Origin: Pseudomonadota bacterium
Lineage (GTDB): Bacteria > Pseudomonadota > Alphaproteobacteria > Caulobacterales > Aquidulcibacteraceae
NCBI GenBank assembly: GCA_023461135.1
Contig: JAEWNX010000114.1
Coordinates: forward strand, 1 to 5,332
DNA: 5,332 bases
Direction: 5' to 3'
Shown here: positions 4,169 to 5,332 of the stretch, piece by piece
Layout of the letters: each line of letters starts with the position of its first letter
Position numbering within the stretch: position 1 is the stretch's first letter
Made by a program: the position numbers and the translations under genes
Notes under the pieces: model-generated
The model's input: only the letters and a program-made list of their open reading frames with translations
Database searches by the model: none
What the model was told of the DNA's origin: nothing

Positions 4169-5332
4169 CTACTTGCGTCTTGGGGATTTTGGCGCGAGCG
4201 CCTGCGCAATTGTCGCAGCGAGCTTTCGCGCAACGGCGTCCTTCGCCATGCGGGGCCAGGTTTCGGCGCTGTCCTTGGTGATCAGCAGCACCTGGTTCTC
4301 CGCGCCGCCCATCACGTCGCCCGACACGTCGTTGGCGACGATCCAGTCGCAGCCCTTCTTCGCGATCTTCGCGCGGGCATGCTCTTCGACCTTCTCGGTC
4401 TCCGCGGCAAAACCGATCACCAGTTTTGGGCGCTTCTTTCCGGGCTTCGCAAGCGTGGCGAGGATGTCCGGGTTCTCGGCGAGCGAAATCGCGGTGACGC
4501 CGCTCTTGTCTTTCTTGATTTTCTCGTCCGACGTTTCCGCCGGGCGCCAATCCGCGACCGCGGCCACCATCACCGCGACATCGAGCGGCAGCGCCGCCTC
4601 GGACGCCGCGAGCATCTCGCGCGCGCTCTCCACACACTTCAGCGCGACGCGGGGCGGGGGCGTAAGATGGGTCGGACCGGAGACCAGCGTCACGTCGGCG
4701 CCAAGTTCGGCGAGCGCCGCCGCAATGGCGTAGCCCTGCTTGCCGCTCGATCGGTTGGACAGAAACCGTACGGGATCGATCGCTTCCAGCGTCGGCCCTG
4801 CGGTGACGAGTGCGCGCTTGCCTTTCAGTGGCCCGTCGCTGAGGAGCGCGAGGGCCGCGTCGCGGATTTCCTCGGGCTCAGCCATGCGGCCGATGCCGCG
4901 CTCTCCGCTCTCGGCCATCTCGCCGGCATTGGGGCCGACGAAGCGCAATCCGTCAGTCTGAAGCACCGCGGAATTTCGGCGCGTCGCGGCGTGCGCCCAC
5001 ATATGCGGGTTCATGGCCGGCGCCATCAGCACGGGTTTGTCGGTCGCCAGAAGCACAGCCGACGCGAGATCGTTGGCGAGGCCATGCGCGGCCTTCGCCA
5101 TCAGATCAGCCGTCGCCGGCGCGACCACGATGAGATCGCATTCGCGCGCCAGCCGGATGTGGCCAACATCGAACTCCTGCGCCTGGTCGAACAGATCGGT
5201 GAAAGGCCGTTCGCCGGCGATCGCGCCCGCCGCCAGCGGCGTGACAAACTGCTGCGCGGCCTGTGTCATCACCACGCGCACCGCAACGTCGCGCTCGCGC
5301 AAACGCCGGATCAGCTCAAGGCTCTTATAGGC
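4169..5332 (-). CDS. coaBC: Bifunctional phosphopantothenoylcysteine decarboxylase / phosphopantothenate-cysteine ligase (5' end beyond right edge)
   Basis: This enzyme joins 4'-phosphopantothenate to cysteine using CTP (CoaB) and then decarboxylates the product with FMN (CoaC), giving 4'-phosphopantetheine for coenzyme A. It is cytoplasmic. The frame stays open to the window edge, starting AYKSLELIRRLRERD, which is the usual continuation of the GGIAAYK flavin loop. About 15-20 residues are therefore missing. The TTG at 5302 within this segment is an internal Leu codon, not the start. Counting from the first visible residue: GHIRLA with catalytic His58, APATADL (71-77), PAMNPHM with Asn108, the substrate flap GEMAESGERGIGRM (137-150), then CoaB with TAGPT (177-181), SNRSSGK (192-198), AAVADWRP (257-264), EKIKK (270-274), GFAAET (307-312) and ANDVS (333-337). 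Length and order are normal. One oddity: the flap cysteine of E. coli Dfp (Cys158) is absent, with Glu141-Ser142 there. A dfp name is equivalent. Confidence 0.97.
   Translation of the reverse strand, partial: AYKSLELIRRLRERDVAVRVVMTQAAQQFVTPLAAGAIAGERPFTDLFDQAQEFDVGHIRLARECDLIVVAPATADLMAKAAHGLANDLASAVLLATDKPVLMAPAMNPHMWAHAATRRNSAVLQTDGLRFVGPNAGEMAESGERGIGRMAEPEEIRDAALALLSDGPLKGKRALVTAGPTLEAIDPVRFLSNRSSGKQGYAIAAALAELGADVTLVSGPTHLTPPPRVALKCVESAREMLAASEAALPLDVAVMVAAVADWRPAETSDEKIKKDKSGVTAISLAENPDILATLAKPGKKRPKLVIGFAAETEKVEEHARAKIAKKGCDWIVANDVSGDVMGGAENQVLLITKDSAETWPRMAKDAVARKLAATIAQALAPKSPRRK

Noticed and set aside
4152..4733. Plus-strand open frame of 193 codons within coaBC
   Set aside because: It is antisense to well-conserved CoaB motifs and is a Ser/Ala-rich shadow.

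Overview
The window looks like ordinary chromosomal DNA from a GC-rich alphaproteobacterium. The codons are strongly GC-biased, the coaBC / dut / moeB-thiF genes sit together as they do in many alphaproteobacteria, and there is a small alanine- and charge-rich DUF6481-type protein of a kind I know mainly from that class. Caulobacterales or Hyphomonadaceae relatives are a reasonable guess, but the sequence does not settle this. I see no tRNA, rRNA, CRISPR array, insertion sequence or phage gene.

Layout from left to right: (a) 1-100, minus: first 33 codons of a MoeB/ThiF-family E1-like adenylyltransferase, running off the left edge. (b) 135-734, minus: unrecognised 199-residue membrane-anchored protein. 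(c) 784-1248, minus: dut, a complete trimeric dUTPase with all five motifs. Genes (c), (b), (a) are closely spaced in one direction and probably form one transcript. (d) 1295-2239, plus: a radical SAM protein of unknown function with six extra C-terminal cysteines, divergent from dut across 46 bases. (e) 2252-3598, minus: a lipoprotein alpha/beta hydrolase, convergent with (d) across 12 bases. (f) 3664-4047, minus: a basic coiled-coil DUF6481-like protein. (g) 4169-5332, minus: coaBC, lacking only its first residues beyond the right edge. The gap between (g) and (f), 4048-4168, carries three successive inverted repeats.

Functionally, coaBC makes 4'-phosphopantetheine for coenzyme A, dut keeps uracil out of DNA and supplies dUMP, and the MoeB/ThiF protein would activate a sulfur-carrier protein for molybdopterin or thiamine synthesis. 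These are housekeeping genes. The radical SAM gene, the hydrolase and the coiled-coil gene lie between coaBC and dut, and I see no pathway linking them to their neighbours. The points most worth a second look are the uncharacterised radical SAM enzyme, the missing cysteine in the CoaC active-site flap, a 13-codon mini-ORF that bridges the 199-residue gene and moeB, and the hairpin-rich gap after coaBC. I found no clear sign of a new multi-gene system.
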